From Flavobacteriales bacterium UBA5869 (GTDB lineage Bacteria; Bacteroidota; Bacteroidia; Flavobacteriales_D; Crocinitomicaceae), in assembly GCA_002432565.1 (NCBI GenBank), contig DJFP01000203.1:28213-34902 (forward strand): a stretch of DNA of 6,690 nt. Direction: 5' to 3'. This document shows positions 1 through 6,383 of this stretch, piece by piece. Numbering within the stretch: the first letter of the stretch is position 1; each line of letters opens with the position of its first letter. Both the position numbers and the translations under genes were made by a program. A model generated the notes under the pieces. It saw only the letters and a program-made list of their open reading frames with translations. It did not search any database and was not told the DNA's origin.

Positions 1-222
1 GTAAAAGAATTGCTTGATAACTCAACAACAATCGGCCGGTACGCCATCCTGTATAAACAATCCGGGAGTGAGGCTGCCGATGCCAAAGGTTGGGTTTGGG
101 GATATATTGACGCAGACGGGACCGTTAATCAACCGGCTTCAAAGAAAGGAAGTGCTTGCATAAGTTGCCATTCGCAGGCTGAGAATATTGACTACATGCT
201 GATGAATAAATATTTTCAGTGA
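1..222 (+). CDS. Cytochrome P460-like haem protein, C-terminal fragment
   Basis: This is the 3' end of a gene that begins upstream of the window; the frame is open from base 1 and about 73 residues are visible. The fragment contains a c-type haem attachment motif CISCH (bases 157-171), preceded by an aromatic stretch GWVWGYID and followed by an IDYM segment near the C-terminus. The order of an aromatic GW segment, a small variable loop, CxxCH and then a short D-Y/F-hydrophobic tail is that of the cytochrome P460 domain. Known members are periplasmic c-haem proteins, and characterised ones oxidise hydroxylamine or NO-related species. The lysine that cross-links the haem in true P460 enzymes would lie in the missing part or cannot be placed here, so enzymatic activity is not claimed. 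A generic c-type cytochrome is the alternative. Confidence 0.72.
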   Translation, partial: VKELLDNSTTIGRYAILYKQSGSEAADAKGWVWGYIDADGTVNQPASKKGSACISCHSQAENIDYMLMNKYFQ

Positions 223-348
223 TACAGACTAAAAGTCTAAAAGAAAATATAATCTCCCAGAGAGATAATTCCCTTTTTTTATTTGTCGGCAAATACTGTT
301 ATTTTAGGACACAGGCTTTGCCTGTTGACTTTAAATAATACTGCTTAT

Positions 349-807
349 ATGGAAGAATTAGACGACAAGACATACGCGGAAATCCAGGAACTATGCGAAG
401 CCGGAGATCGTTTCGCGGATCAATCCGATTTCAGTGCCGCATTGGAAAAATACTGGAATGCATTTGATCTGGTACCCGAACCAAAGACTGCCTGGGATAC
501 GACTACCTGGATTTTAACAGCTATCGGGGATACAAATTTCCTGGCGAATGATTTCCGGGCGGGTGCTGACAACCTTTCCAATGCGATGCATTGTCCGGGA
601 GCAATAGGCAATCCTTTTATTCACATACGACTGGGCCAATGTCAATTCGAACTTGGGAATATGGAACGCGCCGCAGATGAACTGACTCGGGCTTATGCGG
701 TCAAAGGGGAAGAAATCTTCTTTGGGGAGGATCCGAAATACCTGGAATTCCTGAAAACACGTATTGATACAAATCCACCTAAGAAAAAGGCATGGTGGAA
801 GCGATAA
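349..807 (+). CDS. Small TPR-repeat protein (152 aa)
   Basis: A 152-residue soluble protein without signal peptide or membrane segment. I chose ATG at 349; the frame stays open upstream to a TTG at 283, but the residues encoded there do not look like part of the fold and ATG gives a typical start (MEELDDKTYAEIQ). Helical pairs resembling TPR units lie at about residues 10-43 (A-L-E-K-Y-W and a terminal P-E-P), 52-83 (AIGDTNFLANDF then AGADNLSNAM) and 89-122 (RLGQCQFELGNMERAADEL). After these comes a conserved-looking acidic/aromatic tail, GEDPKYLEFLK. TPRs bind other proteins; no partner can be named from the sequence. Small stand-alone TPR proteins of this kind sometimes occur near polymorphic toxins, but no toxin adjoins this one, so that link is speculative. 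The next gene follows after 33 bp on the same strand, suggesting co-transcription. No strong Shine-Dalgarno is visible. Confidence 0.8.
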   Translation: MEELDDKTYAEIQELCEAGDRFADQSDFSAALEKYWNAFDLVPEPKTAWDTTTWILTAIGDTNFLANDFRAGADNLSNAMHCPGAIGNPFIHIRLGQCQFELGNMERAADELTRAYAVKGEEIFFGEDPKYLEFLKTRIDTNPPKKKAWWKR

Positions 808-840
808 GATCACTTCATAAACCGGAAGAGCTCACAAAAC

Positions 841-1200
841 ATGGCATTTAACGAAGAAACATTGGATCGGATCCGAAAAGTGCTCCTGTCTAAAGGTATA
901 AATTTCAGCGAGAAGAAAATGTTCATGGGTGTTTGCATCATGGTCGACGACAAAATGTGCTGCGGTACCCATATTTCTAAAAGCACCAACGAAGATCTGC
1001 TTTTTTGCCGGATCAGCGATGAAGACTACCGGGAAGCGGCCGGGCGTGACGATGTTTTGCCGATGAAAATGGGGGAACGGGTCATGAAGAATTATATTTA
1101 TGTGCTTGAACACGGATTTCAAAACGAGGAGGATCTGGAATACTGGCTTCAGTTATGCCTGAATTACAATCCGAAAGCCAAATCGAGTAAGAAGAAATGA
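841..1200 (+). CDS. TfoX N-terminal domain family protein (119 aa)
   Basis: A 119-residue protein that is essentially one TfoX N-terminal domain (PF04993-type). Visible family marks are the start MAFNEETLDRIRKVL, the strand pair EKKMFMGVCIMVDDKMCCG (residues about 24-42), the LLFCRISDEDY segment (53-63), and PMKMGERVMKNYIYV (74-88), followed by a helix with ELEYW-like character and a lysine-rich C-terminal tail. TfoX/Sxy of gamma-proteobacteria is a competence regulator with an extra C-terminal domain. This protein lacks that domain, so it should not be called TfoX. Stand-alone versions are common and their function is not known. An SD-like GGAAGAG lies about a dozen bases before the ATG. It sits 33 bp downstream of the TPR gene and is convergent with the T9SS-protein gene, only 36 bp separating the stop codons, with no obvious terminator hairpin between them. 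Confidence 0.85.
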   Translation: MAFNEETLDRIRKVLLSKGINFSEKKMFMGVCIMVDDKMCCGTHISKSTNEDLLFCRISDEDYREAAGRDDVLPMKMGERVMKNYIYVLEHGFQNEEDLEYWLQLCLNYNPKAKSSKKK

Positions 1201-1236
1201 AAAATAGAATTGAATAGGAAAACAATGTGTTCTGAG

Positions 1237-2703
1237 TTATTCCTTTAAAACTTTTACCTCCTTTGTTATTCCATTTTCTATAAGCCTGAATAGGTAAGTA
1301 CCGACCGGCAGTTCATTCGTTGCAATTCGGGCAGCTTTTCCATCAATTATTTGTGTCAGGATGCATTGTCCGCTAAGATTCATGATTTGTACGATGGCAG
1401 GAGTGTTTTCGGTTCTGATAATGGTCAATTCGGACGAAAAAGGAACAGGATAAACACCCAATTCCTCGTTCGGCAATTCGTGGTAACCGGCAGTCGATTC
1501 CGGCATGTAGGTCCTTAGGTCCGTAGTTAAGTAAAACCAATGGTCATTATATTCACCCGGATTCCAGGAAAAGTTTCCTGTACCGATTAGTTGGCCTCCT
1601 GGTTTTGCTGTGCACCTGGTGTCAAAGTAATTGTAAAATAAAAGTGTTCCGTAAGGTGGATACCCGGAAGCGAATCTGCGTACCTGGAGATTACTGTCCA
1701 CAAAATAAAGTGAGTGAATCCCTCCGTTTCCGTGAGTTACAACCAGGAGACTGTCGTTGATAACAACCGGCTTTCCAAAATAATGGATGAAAGAAAGCGT
1801 TCCGAATGATACAGAATTACTGTAGTTTCCGGTTTCGATACAGGCGATCTTGTTTTGATAGAAGGGATTCGCATTTGACGGATCATAAGCCGTTACATTG
1901 GTCGAAATATGCAGTTTATCCTGCCATGAAAATATACCGAGGAATTCTTCATTTAATGTGGTACTTGGATCCCAGGTTGTCAGGAAGTTAAAGTCATTAT
2001 CAAAAACATCTATAAAAACTTTCAAATGATAGTTGGATGAAGATGAAGTACGTTTTGTGCCGCCAATGTAATACCTGTGGTCGTGTTCAAAAAGCTGATA
2101 AGGTGCTTTTAAGGGAGCGCTGTATTCCAGCAAAGTATCCAGTGTTTCACCGGCATTTACCCGGTAAATACAAGCCGTGTTATTCAGATCATTTACATCA
2201 ACCCCTTTTTTTGAAAGAATGAAGATATCCCCCGAAGCGTTTTTGAGAAGATCGATTGGATAAGTCATTCCGGTAGAAGGGAAAAAATGAAAAAACAGGG
2301 AATCACCTTGTTGGTCGAATTTGGCAAGAAACAGATCATAGTCGGTGTCGGCAGTACTTCCGGGATTTATAGCTCCAACCACATAAAACAAAGAGTCCGT
2401 TACTTCTTGGATATCAAAACCGTATAAAGGTGTTGTGTCATTGAGCGGATAAAAATAATTCCGGTTCCAAATAATATTTCCGAGTGTATCCAGATAAGAT
2501 AATGTCATTCCTGCCTTACCGGTAGAATCATAGCAGTAACCCAGGTTTAGTATTCCATGATTCCAATAAAGTGCCTGGCCGCCGCCGTCATGGTAACCAT
2601 TGTTCAGATCCACCCGCTTGTTAAAAACAAACTGTATACTGTCCTGGGACTGTGCAAGAAAAGTAAAAGAAGTGAAAATAAAAAGGCTTATTAGAAGTTT
2701 CAT
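1237..2703 (-). CDS. Secreted protein with T9SS type A sorting domain (488 aa)
   Basis: The start is taken at the ATG complementary to 2701-2703, because the protein then begins with a classical Sec signal peptide (MKLLISLFIFTSFTFLAQS, cleavage probably near residue 19). A TTG 39 bases further upstream would bury that signal. The last 73 residues (from about 416, beginning GVYPVPFSSELTI, then IMNLSGQ, LPVGTYLFRL and a lysine-rich end) match the T9SS type A sorting domain that directs export through the Por machinery and is removed at the cell surface. The middle (about 25-410) is rich in Gly, Tyr, Asp and Asn with recurring patterns such as D-x-x-G-N/D-x-x-W/F, which suggests a beta-propeller-like repeat fold. 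I recognise no catalytic motif. It is probably an extracellular or cell-surface protein of unknown role. It is transcribed divergently from the deaminase-like gene. Confidence 0.88.
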   Translation of the reverse strand: MKLLISLFIFTSFTFLAQSQDSIQFVFNKRVDLNNGYHDGGGQALYWNHGILNLGYCYDSTGKAGMTLSYLDTLGNIIWNRNYFYPLNDTTPLYGFDIQEVTDSLFYVVGAINPGSTADTDYDLFLAKFDQQGDSLFFHFFPSTGMTYPIDLLKNASGDIFILSKKGVDVNDLNNTACIYRVNAGETLDTLLEYSAPLKAPYQLFEHDHRYYIGGTKRTSSSSNYHLKVFIDVFDNDFNFLTTWDPSTTLNEEFLGIFSWQDKLHISTNVTAYDPSNANPFYQNKIACIETGNYSNSVSFGTLSFIHYFGKPVVINDSLLVVTHGNGGIHSLYFVDSNLQVRRFASGYPPYGTLLFYNYFDTRCTAKPGGQLIGTGNFSWNPGEYNDHWFYLTTDLRTYMPESTAGYHELPNEELGVYPVPFSSELTIIRTENTPAIVQIMNLSGQCILTQIIDGKAARIATNELPVGTYLFRLIENGITKEVKVLKE

Positions 2704-2940
2704 GCTTATGGTGTTTGCACTACTGAACGGATAATAAAGCAAAAACGTTGAAAATGATTCGTTACCAATAGCATTTGGAAACCACGGTTCTTATGAACTC
2801 TGTTATCCGGATTCCTTTTAGTTGTTGAAAATTAATCGATAGTGTCTTGACAAGCAATGATGAAATATTCCTGCTAAAAATGGATGTTTCAATTTTTTCC
2901 AATATTTTTAGTCCACTAATGTTCACTGATTTTAGAAAAA
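2704..2940. other. Divergent intergenic region
   Basis: These 237 bp separate the start codons of the T9SS-protein gene (minus strand) and the deaminase-like gene (plus strand), so both promoters should lie here. I looked for the Bacteroidota promoter pattern (TTTG around -33 and TAnnTTTG around -7) on both strands and found no copy good enough to annotate. An open frame crosses the region on the minus strand (2762-2953), but it overlaps the start of the better-supported plus-strand gene and its translation has no recognisable features, so it is not called. No repeat or RNA gene is evident. Confidence 0.6.
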
Positions 2941-3828
2941 ATGAAAGCTCCACCCGAGAAAAAACAAGCTAACGAAGATCGTTCTTCGGTAAAAGCCGTT
3001 TCCAAAAAAAAGAATAAGGAAGAGAGTTCTTCGGAGTTTACTGACAACAGACCTGAGGCAGCTCAACTAAAGACCATGCAGGACCTCACAACCAATGATC
3101 CGGTTGCTCAAATGAAAGAAATGAGTCATGGAAATGCATGCGGATGCTCATCCTGTGGTGTTGCAGAAATAAAAAGCGCTGCGCAAACAGGTACCGCTCC
3201 TGTCCAAAGAACATTCAACAAGGATTTTAAGGAATTAAAAACTTTGGCGGCACTTAATACGGCACTTGGAAACCTGACACCAGCTGTAACACCGAATATT
3301 GCGCTGACTGATTATCCGGCTGCGGTTGGTGCGACCTCAGCAATGCTTGATAAAAGTATTGAAGATGATACCAATTCTCTTTATGACTCCATTACAAGAG
3401 CAGAAGTTGTTGCGTTCTATACTCAAAGTATGGCAAATGCAGTAGCTCCGGTGGTTCCGGTAGCACCCACAACTTATACCCTTAGCACAGCCACTGGAAA
3501 AGGAGCTGTGGAGGCTTATATCAATGGGGGCAAATTTACTGGTGCTGGCAAGGGGTGCGCAGAACCGAAATTGTTGAAGACCTATGTGACAAACAAAAGA
3601 GGAGAATACCTGAGTGGAAAAAGCCTGAGCTGGTCACAAAATACCCTCCCTTGTGATAATTGTCATACTCTTTTGAAAAACAGTAGTAGCGCTTATGGAA
3701 ATACTTATGTAGTAAAAATAGAAGACAACCTTGGAAAACCTTATGGTAGTACCCATGGTTTACCTAATAATGCGGATACAACAATTACTTACAGCGGAGG
3801 AAGTGCAACGTATGCAAAGAATAGCTGA
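2941..3828 (+). CDS. Putative deaminase-fold toxin/effector with DUF4157-type leader
   Basis: A 295-residue modular protein without signal peptide or membrane helix. Residues 1-32 are highly charged and lysine-rich. Residues 33-65 carry FTDNRPEAAQL followed by two imperfect copies of an xPxxAQ(L/M)K(T/E)M unit. This leader closely resembles the N-terminus of Bacteroidota DUF4157 proteins (FVDNRPEA..., AQL.AMQ...), many of which are linked to extracellular contractile injection systems. The DUF4157 HExxH metalloprotease-like domain is absent. A Cys cluster GCSSCG (C67, C69, C72) and a PVQR segment (87-90) mark the leader end. An Ala/Thr-rich middle and a Val/Pro linker (169-176) lead to the C-terminal domain. 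There GCAEPKLL (C206, E208) and PCDNCH (C238, C241) supply the CxE and PCxxC zinc and catalytic motifs of the cytidine-deaminase-like superfamily. I infer a nucleic-acid or nucleotide deaminase effector; substrate and exact toxin family are not assignable by eye. No immunity gene is recognised next to it. Confidence 0.72.
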   Translation: MKAPPEKKQANEDRSSVKAVSKKKNKEESSSEFTDNRPEAAQLKTMQDLTTNDPVAQMKEMSHGNACGCSSCGVAEIKSAAQTGTAPVQRTFNKDFKELKTLAALNTALGNLTPAVTPNIALTDYPAAVGATSAMLDKSIEDDTNSLYDSITRAEVVAFYTQSMANAVAPVVPVAPTTYTLSTATGKGAVEAYINGGKFTGAGKGCAEPKLLKTYVTNKRGEYLSGKSLSWSQNTLPCDNCHTLLKNSSSAYGNTYVVKIEDNLGKPYGSTHGLPNNADTTITYSGGSATYAKNS

Positions 3829-3876
3829 CAAATCACCCTTTGTTCCTGTCAGAAAAATTGGAACTTAATAATTAGT

Positions 3877-3907
3877 ACCTATTGATTCTGAATTAAATAG
3901 GTTTTTT
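3877..3907 (+). terminator. Probable rho-independent terminator after deaminase-like gene
   Basis: A perfect 7-bp stem, ACCTATT (3877-3883) with AATAGGT (3896-3902), encloses a 12-base loop and runs straight into a tract of six T (3902-3907). It begins 48 bases after the stop of the deaminase-like gene and would separate its transcript from the SIMPL gene. The stem is AT-rich, so it is weaker than the terminator at 4726-4754. Confidence 0.55.
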
Positions 3908-3988
3908 CTCCGTTTTCAAGCATCATTTCACACCTTATTGGCACGTGGATTGCTGGGGAGAATCAGAAGAAAAATTAAACACACAAAC

Positions 3989-4699
3989 ATGAAAAAGCTT
4001 CTTTTAATAATGGTTCTTGCATCAGGAACAGTATTCGGGCAGACAGACCAGGCAACTTCAAAATCAACAGTGACGGTAAACGGAACTTCCAAAGTTTACA
4101 TTACACCCGACATGACGGAGCTGAATATTCATGTTTCTTCCCTGAAAATGGATATGGCAGCCGCCACAAAAGCAATTGGGGACCAAACTCAAAAATACCT
4201 GAAAATCCTCAAAGATCTCGGGTTCAAAGAAACCGATGTGAAAACAACAAACTTTTCAGCGTCAAAGAACCGCATCTACCGTGCAAACGGACCAATCGAC
4301 AGCGGGTACGTGGTTTCTCAAAATCTGACTGTGAAATTTGCTTATAATCAGGTAACACTGCAGGCAATCGCTGCACGTTTTTCGGGAGTAAAAGACCCGG
4401 TAGATTTCAACATAGGGTTTTATGTTTCCGATCAATTGCGTGAAAAGACGGAAGCAGACCTACAGGGAAAAGCGGTTGCAGATGCGCGTAAGAAGGCAAC
4501 AAACTTATCTGTGGCTGCGGGCGTAAAAATGACTACCGTAAAAGCAATTGTTTATGGAAATGATGTTTCAGCTCCTGTTTATTACAAAGACATGCGTATG
4601 CTCGCAAATGCAGAAATGGCTGACGGAGCAAACCTGAGCTTTGCACCACAAGAGGTAGAATTGCAGGAAACAGTAACTGTAGTTTGGTTTATAGAGTAA
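3989..4699 (+). CDS. SIMPL (DUF541) domain periplasmic protein (236 aa)
   Basis: Start chosen at ATG 3989, which gives a clean signal peptide MKKLLLIMVLASGTVFG (cleavage probably after residue 17). The open frame reaches a TTG at 3938, but that would place a basic stretch before the signal. The mature part follows the SIMPL/DUF541 (PF04402) pattern: an opening strand with V-T-V-N-G-x-S-K-V-Y-I-x-P-D-M (about 27-42), a long helix ending in LKDLGFKETDVKTTNFSASKNR, a YVVSQNLTVKF strand, a second helix with KAVADARKKATNLSVAAGVKM, and a closing strand with VTVVWFIE. Homologues are exported, often oligomeric proteins with poorly defined roles in oxidative or envelope stress; Brucella BP26 is a structural example. 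The gene appears monocistronic, flanked by the terminators at 3877-3907 and 4726-4754. The family call is confident; the physiological role is unknown. Confidence 0.87.
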   Translation: MKKLLLIMVLASGTVFGQTDQATSKSTVTVNGTSKVYITPDMTELNIHVSSLKMDMAAATKAIGDQTQKYLKILKDLGFKETDVKTTNFSASKNRIYRANGPIDSGYVVSQNLTVKFAYNQVTLQAIAARFSGVKDPVDFNIGFYVSDQLREKTEADLQGKAVADARKKATNLSVAAGVKMTTVKAIVYGNDVSAPVYYKDMRMLANAEMADGANLSFAPQEVELQETVTVVWFIE

Positions 4700-4725
4700 T
4701 TGAAAAACCATTGTATTTGGAATTG

Positions 4726-4754
4726 AAAGCGGTTCGAAAGGGCCGCTTTTTTTT
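4726..4754 (+). terminator. Strong rho-independent terminator after SIMPL gene
   Basis: AAAGCGGTTC (4726-4735) pairs with GGGCCGCTTT (4740-4749) in a 10-bp stem that includes two G-T wobbles and is capped by a GAAA tetraloop (4736-4739). Eight T (4747-4754) follow. It starts 27 bases after the SIMPL stop codon and isolates that gene from the next operon. Confidence 0.9.
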
Positions 4755-4821
4755 GATTCCTGGCAATTGTGGCAGAGTTCAGTAGGTTGTCTGCTTAAAA
4801 GAATTATCTTAACAGCGAAAA

Positions 4822-4857
4822 ATGGTACTTGACAAACACTCAGAATACCCGACCTGA
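4822..4857 (+). other. Possible 11-codon upstream reading frame
   Basis: ATG at 4822 opens an 11-residue frame (MVLDKHSEYPT) whose TGA at 4855-4857 is immediately followed by the ATG of the next gene, giving TGAATG. The two frames are in the same phase and directly abut. This arrangement would allow termination-reinitiation, so the small frame could act as a translational leader. Against this, so short a frame is easily produced by chance and no clear ribosome-binding sequence precedes it. Confidence 0.2.
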
Positions 4858-5268
4858 ATGAAAACAAACTTTGAAAAATTAGAAGAAACCAAGCACATGC
4901 TGGAGTGGTTTTCCGATTCCCCGTTTGAAGAAATTACAAGCACGCTTGAGCGGATGTTCATGCAGCAATCTGCCAGTACCAAAATGCTTTCCTTTGAAAT
5001 AACCAGTGAGCCGCACTGGCTTACAGGCGGAAGAAAAACCGATGACAACAAGATGATTCTGGTCAGATGCGGCCTGGCTGTGGCTTGCGACTTTACACTG
5101 AAAGACGACAACGGTGTTTATGACCTGAACGGTGTTTTCACCTGGGTTGGCGTGGGCTTGGATAATGAGCCGATAACGCGCATGTGGATGGATCTGGATG
5201 GAACGCTGGATGAGTTTGGTAAAGACGGGATTTTGAGAGAGCGTATCTTTGAATTGGATGCTGAGTAA
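4858..5268 (+). CDS. Unrecognised 136-aa protein, first gene of a three-gene operon
   Basis: I do not recognise this protein. It is 136 residues, acidic, with no signal peptide or membrane segment. An N-terminal helical part (1-40, KLEETKHMLEWF and FEEITSTLERMF) precedes a probable beta-rich part with ILVRCGLAVACDFTLKD (about 67-83) and GVFTWVGVGLDNEPITRMWMDLDG (about 92-115), then an acidic C-terminal end. Phe, Trp and Met are frequent. Size, acidity and small alpha/beta character are compatible with an antitoxin- or immunity-like protein, but no family motif supports this. The ATG at 4858 is preceded by a short frame ending directly at it. The CPCC-like gene follows 14 bp after the stop, so the two are almost certainly co-transcribed. 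Confidence 0.75.
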   Translation: MKTNFEKLEETKHMLEWFSDSPFEEITSTLERMFMQQSASTKMLSFEITSEPHWLTGGRKTDDNKMILVRCGLAVACDFTLKDDNGVYDLNGVFTWVGVGLDNEPITRMWMDLDGTLDEFGKDGILRERIFELDAE

Positions 5269-5282
5269 AAACAGAATATCTC

Positions 5283-5777
5283 ATGAAAAACTACCCGGCA
5301 AAGAGCTGGAAACGAAAACGGGCAGTTGAAGCCGATCGGTTTGATCCATCGAAGCTGACAGCTTTTGATTGGGAATTACTGCATGATTTTGAAGAAAGAC
5401 GCCGGAAGTTTAACCGACTGATGGAAGAGTCGAACATCGTTCATAACAAGAAAACTTGTCCGGGCTGTGGATTTCCAACCATGGATACCGATGAATTTTA
5501 CGATACATGCATCATTTGTTTGTGGGAAGGGGATGCATCTGATAAGCAGGAAACATTCCAGGGACCTCCGAATTATATTTCGTTAATGGAGCATCGGGTG
5601 AATGTCAGTCAGTTTCTTCGGGAATTTCAGGAGGCTTTTGAAATTGAGGCCTCCGTTGATGTATTGATTAATAGAATCAAAGCCTTTGAAAAAGGCAGCA
5701 TTTTAATTGACAGGGAAAATTTTGAACGCAATTTGAAAAACATCCTGTCTCCCGAATCTAAAAGAACCAACACATGA
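5283..5777 (+). CDS. CPCC-like cysteine-rich (zinc-ribbon) protein, 164 aa
   Basis: The central part carries two CxxC pairs: CPGCGFPTM (C59, C62) and CIICLWEGD (C76, C79). Next come QGPPNYISLMEHRVNVSQF (about 93-111). This order, with CPxCG, then a tyrosine-containing spacer, CxxCxWE(G/D)D, then N-x-x-S-L-x-E-x-R-x-N, is that of the cysteine-rich CPCC domain (PF14206), which presumably binds one zinc ion. Here the usual second Cys of CPCC is Gly, so the pair is CPGC, leaving the four metal ligands intact. The domain is embedded between a basic N-terminal extension (1-50, with FDPSKLTAFDWELLHDFEERRR) and a helical tail, making it longer than the stand-alone domain. The molecular role of CPCC proteins is not established. 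Its TGA overlaps the ATG of the acetyltransferase gene (ATGA at 5774-5777), indicating translational coupling. Confidence 0.75.
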   Translation: MKNYPAKSWKRKRAVEADRFDPSKLTAFDWELLHDFEERRRKFNRLMEESNIVHNKKTCPGCGFPTMDTDEFYDTCIICLWEGDASDKQETFQGPPNYISLMEHRVNVSQFLREFQEAFEIEASVDVLINRIKAFEKGSILIDRENFERNLKNILSPESKRTNT

Positions 5778-6322
5778 AAATTTTTGCACAGACCGAACGA
5801 TTAGTCTTACGTGAAATGCTTCCGGATGATCTGGAAGGCATGTTCGAGCTGGATTCAGATCCGGAAGTTCACCGGTACCTTGGTAACAAGCCGGTTACCG
5901 ACAAAAATAAAAGCGCGGAGATGATAACATTTGTGCGCCGGCAATATGAAACCCATGGGATTGGTCGCTGGGCAGTAATAGATAAAAAGACAAATGAATT
6001 CGTAGGATGGGCCGGTTTGAAATATGTAACGGAATTAACTAATAACCACCAAAATTATTACGATCTGGGTTACCGCTTGATCAGGAGATATTGGGGGCAA
6101 GGCATTGCCACCGAAGCCGCACTGATTTGCCTGGAATATGCTTTTGACGAACTAAAATTAACCGAATTATATGCTGCTGCAGCATGTGAAAATGCCGAAT
6201 CGAACCACATTCTTAAAAAGATCGGGATGAAGTTTGTTGAAACCTTTTACTACGAAGATATTCCATGCAATTGGTATAAAATGGACCGGGTAGATTTTGA
6301 GAAAAATAGAGGTGCGAATTAA
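5774..6322 (+). CDS. GNAT N-acetyltransferase, RimJ/RimL-type (182 aa)
   Basis: A full-length GNAT protein of the Acetyltransf_3 group, usual size for RimJ/RimL-like enzymes. Family marks are the start F-A-Q-T-E-R-L-V-L-R-E (4-14), the acceptor-side helix DDLEGMFELDSDPEVHRYLG (18-37), the beta-4 strand DLGYRLI (97-103) and the acetyl-CoA pyrophosphate loop RRYWGQGIATEA (104-115, R/Q-x-x-G-x-G type). The later helix ENAESNHILKKIGMKFV (139-155) completes motif B. It should transfer an acetyl group from acetyl-CoA to an amine. Relatives act on ribosomal-protein N-termini, small molecules or antibiotics, and substrate cannot be read from sequence, so no rim symbol is given. It is the third gene of the operon that starts at 4858 and overlaps the CPCC-like gene by four bases. 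No clear terminator hairpin was seen downstream. Confidence 0.9.
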   Translation: MKIFAQTERLVLREMLPDDLEGMFELDSDPEVHRYLGNKPVTDKNKSAEMITFVRRQYETHGIGRWAVIDKKTNEFVGWAGLKYVTELTNNHQNYYDLGYRLIRRYWGQGIATEAALICLEYAFDELKLTELYAAAACENAESNHILKKIGMKFVETFYYEDIPCNWYKMDRVDFEKNRGAN

Positions 6323-6383
6323 TCATTTTTAACGCTATTTTCCGGCAATCCAATAATTATGTAATCCATTTTTAGACAGATTA

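Noticed and set aside
226..325. Small hairpins AGACT-AAA-AGTCT (226-238) and ACAGGC-TTT-GCCTGT (311-325) between the P460-like and TPR genes
   Set aside because: Stems are only 5 and 6 bp and neither is followed directly by a T tract, so neither supports a terminator or riboswitch call.
283..348. TTG-initiated N-terminal extension of the TPR protein
   Set aside because: The extra 22 residues look like translated intergenic sequence, include the ACAGGC hairpin, and the ATG at 349 gives a normal start for the fold.
514..1122. Minus-strand frames opposite the TPR and TfoX-like genes (514-813, 832-1122)
   Set aside because: These are mirror frames of genes with clear family motifs, and they lack any recognisable domain or plausible start context.
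2762..2953. 63-residue minus-strand frame in the divergent intergenic region
   Set aside because: It overlaps the start of the well-supported deaminase-like gene, shows no recognisable motif, and its serine/isoleucine-rich composition is what AT-rich non-coding DNA gives.
4829..4834. TTGACA resembling a sigma-70 -35 box just before the gene at 4858
   Set aside because: It is too close to the start codon to leave room for a -10 box and transcript start, and Bacteroidota use a different promoter consensus (TTTG / TAnnTTTG).
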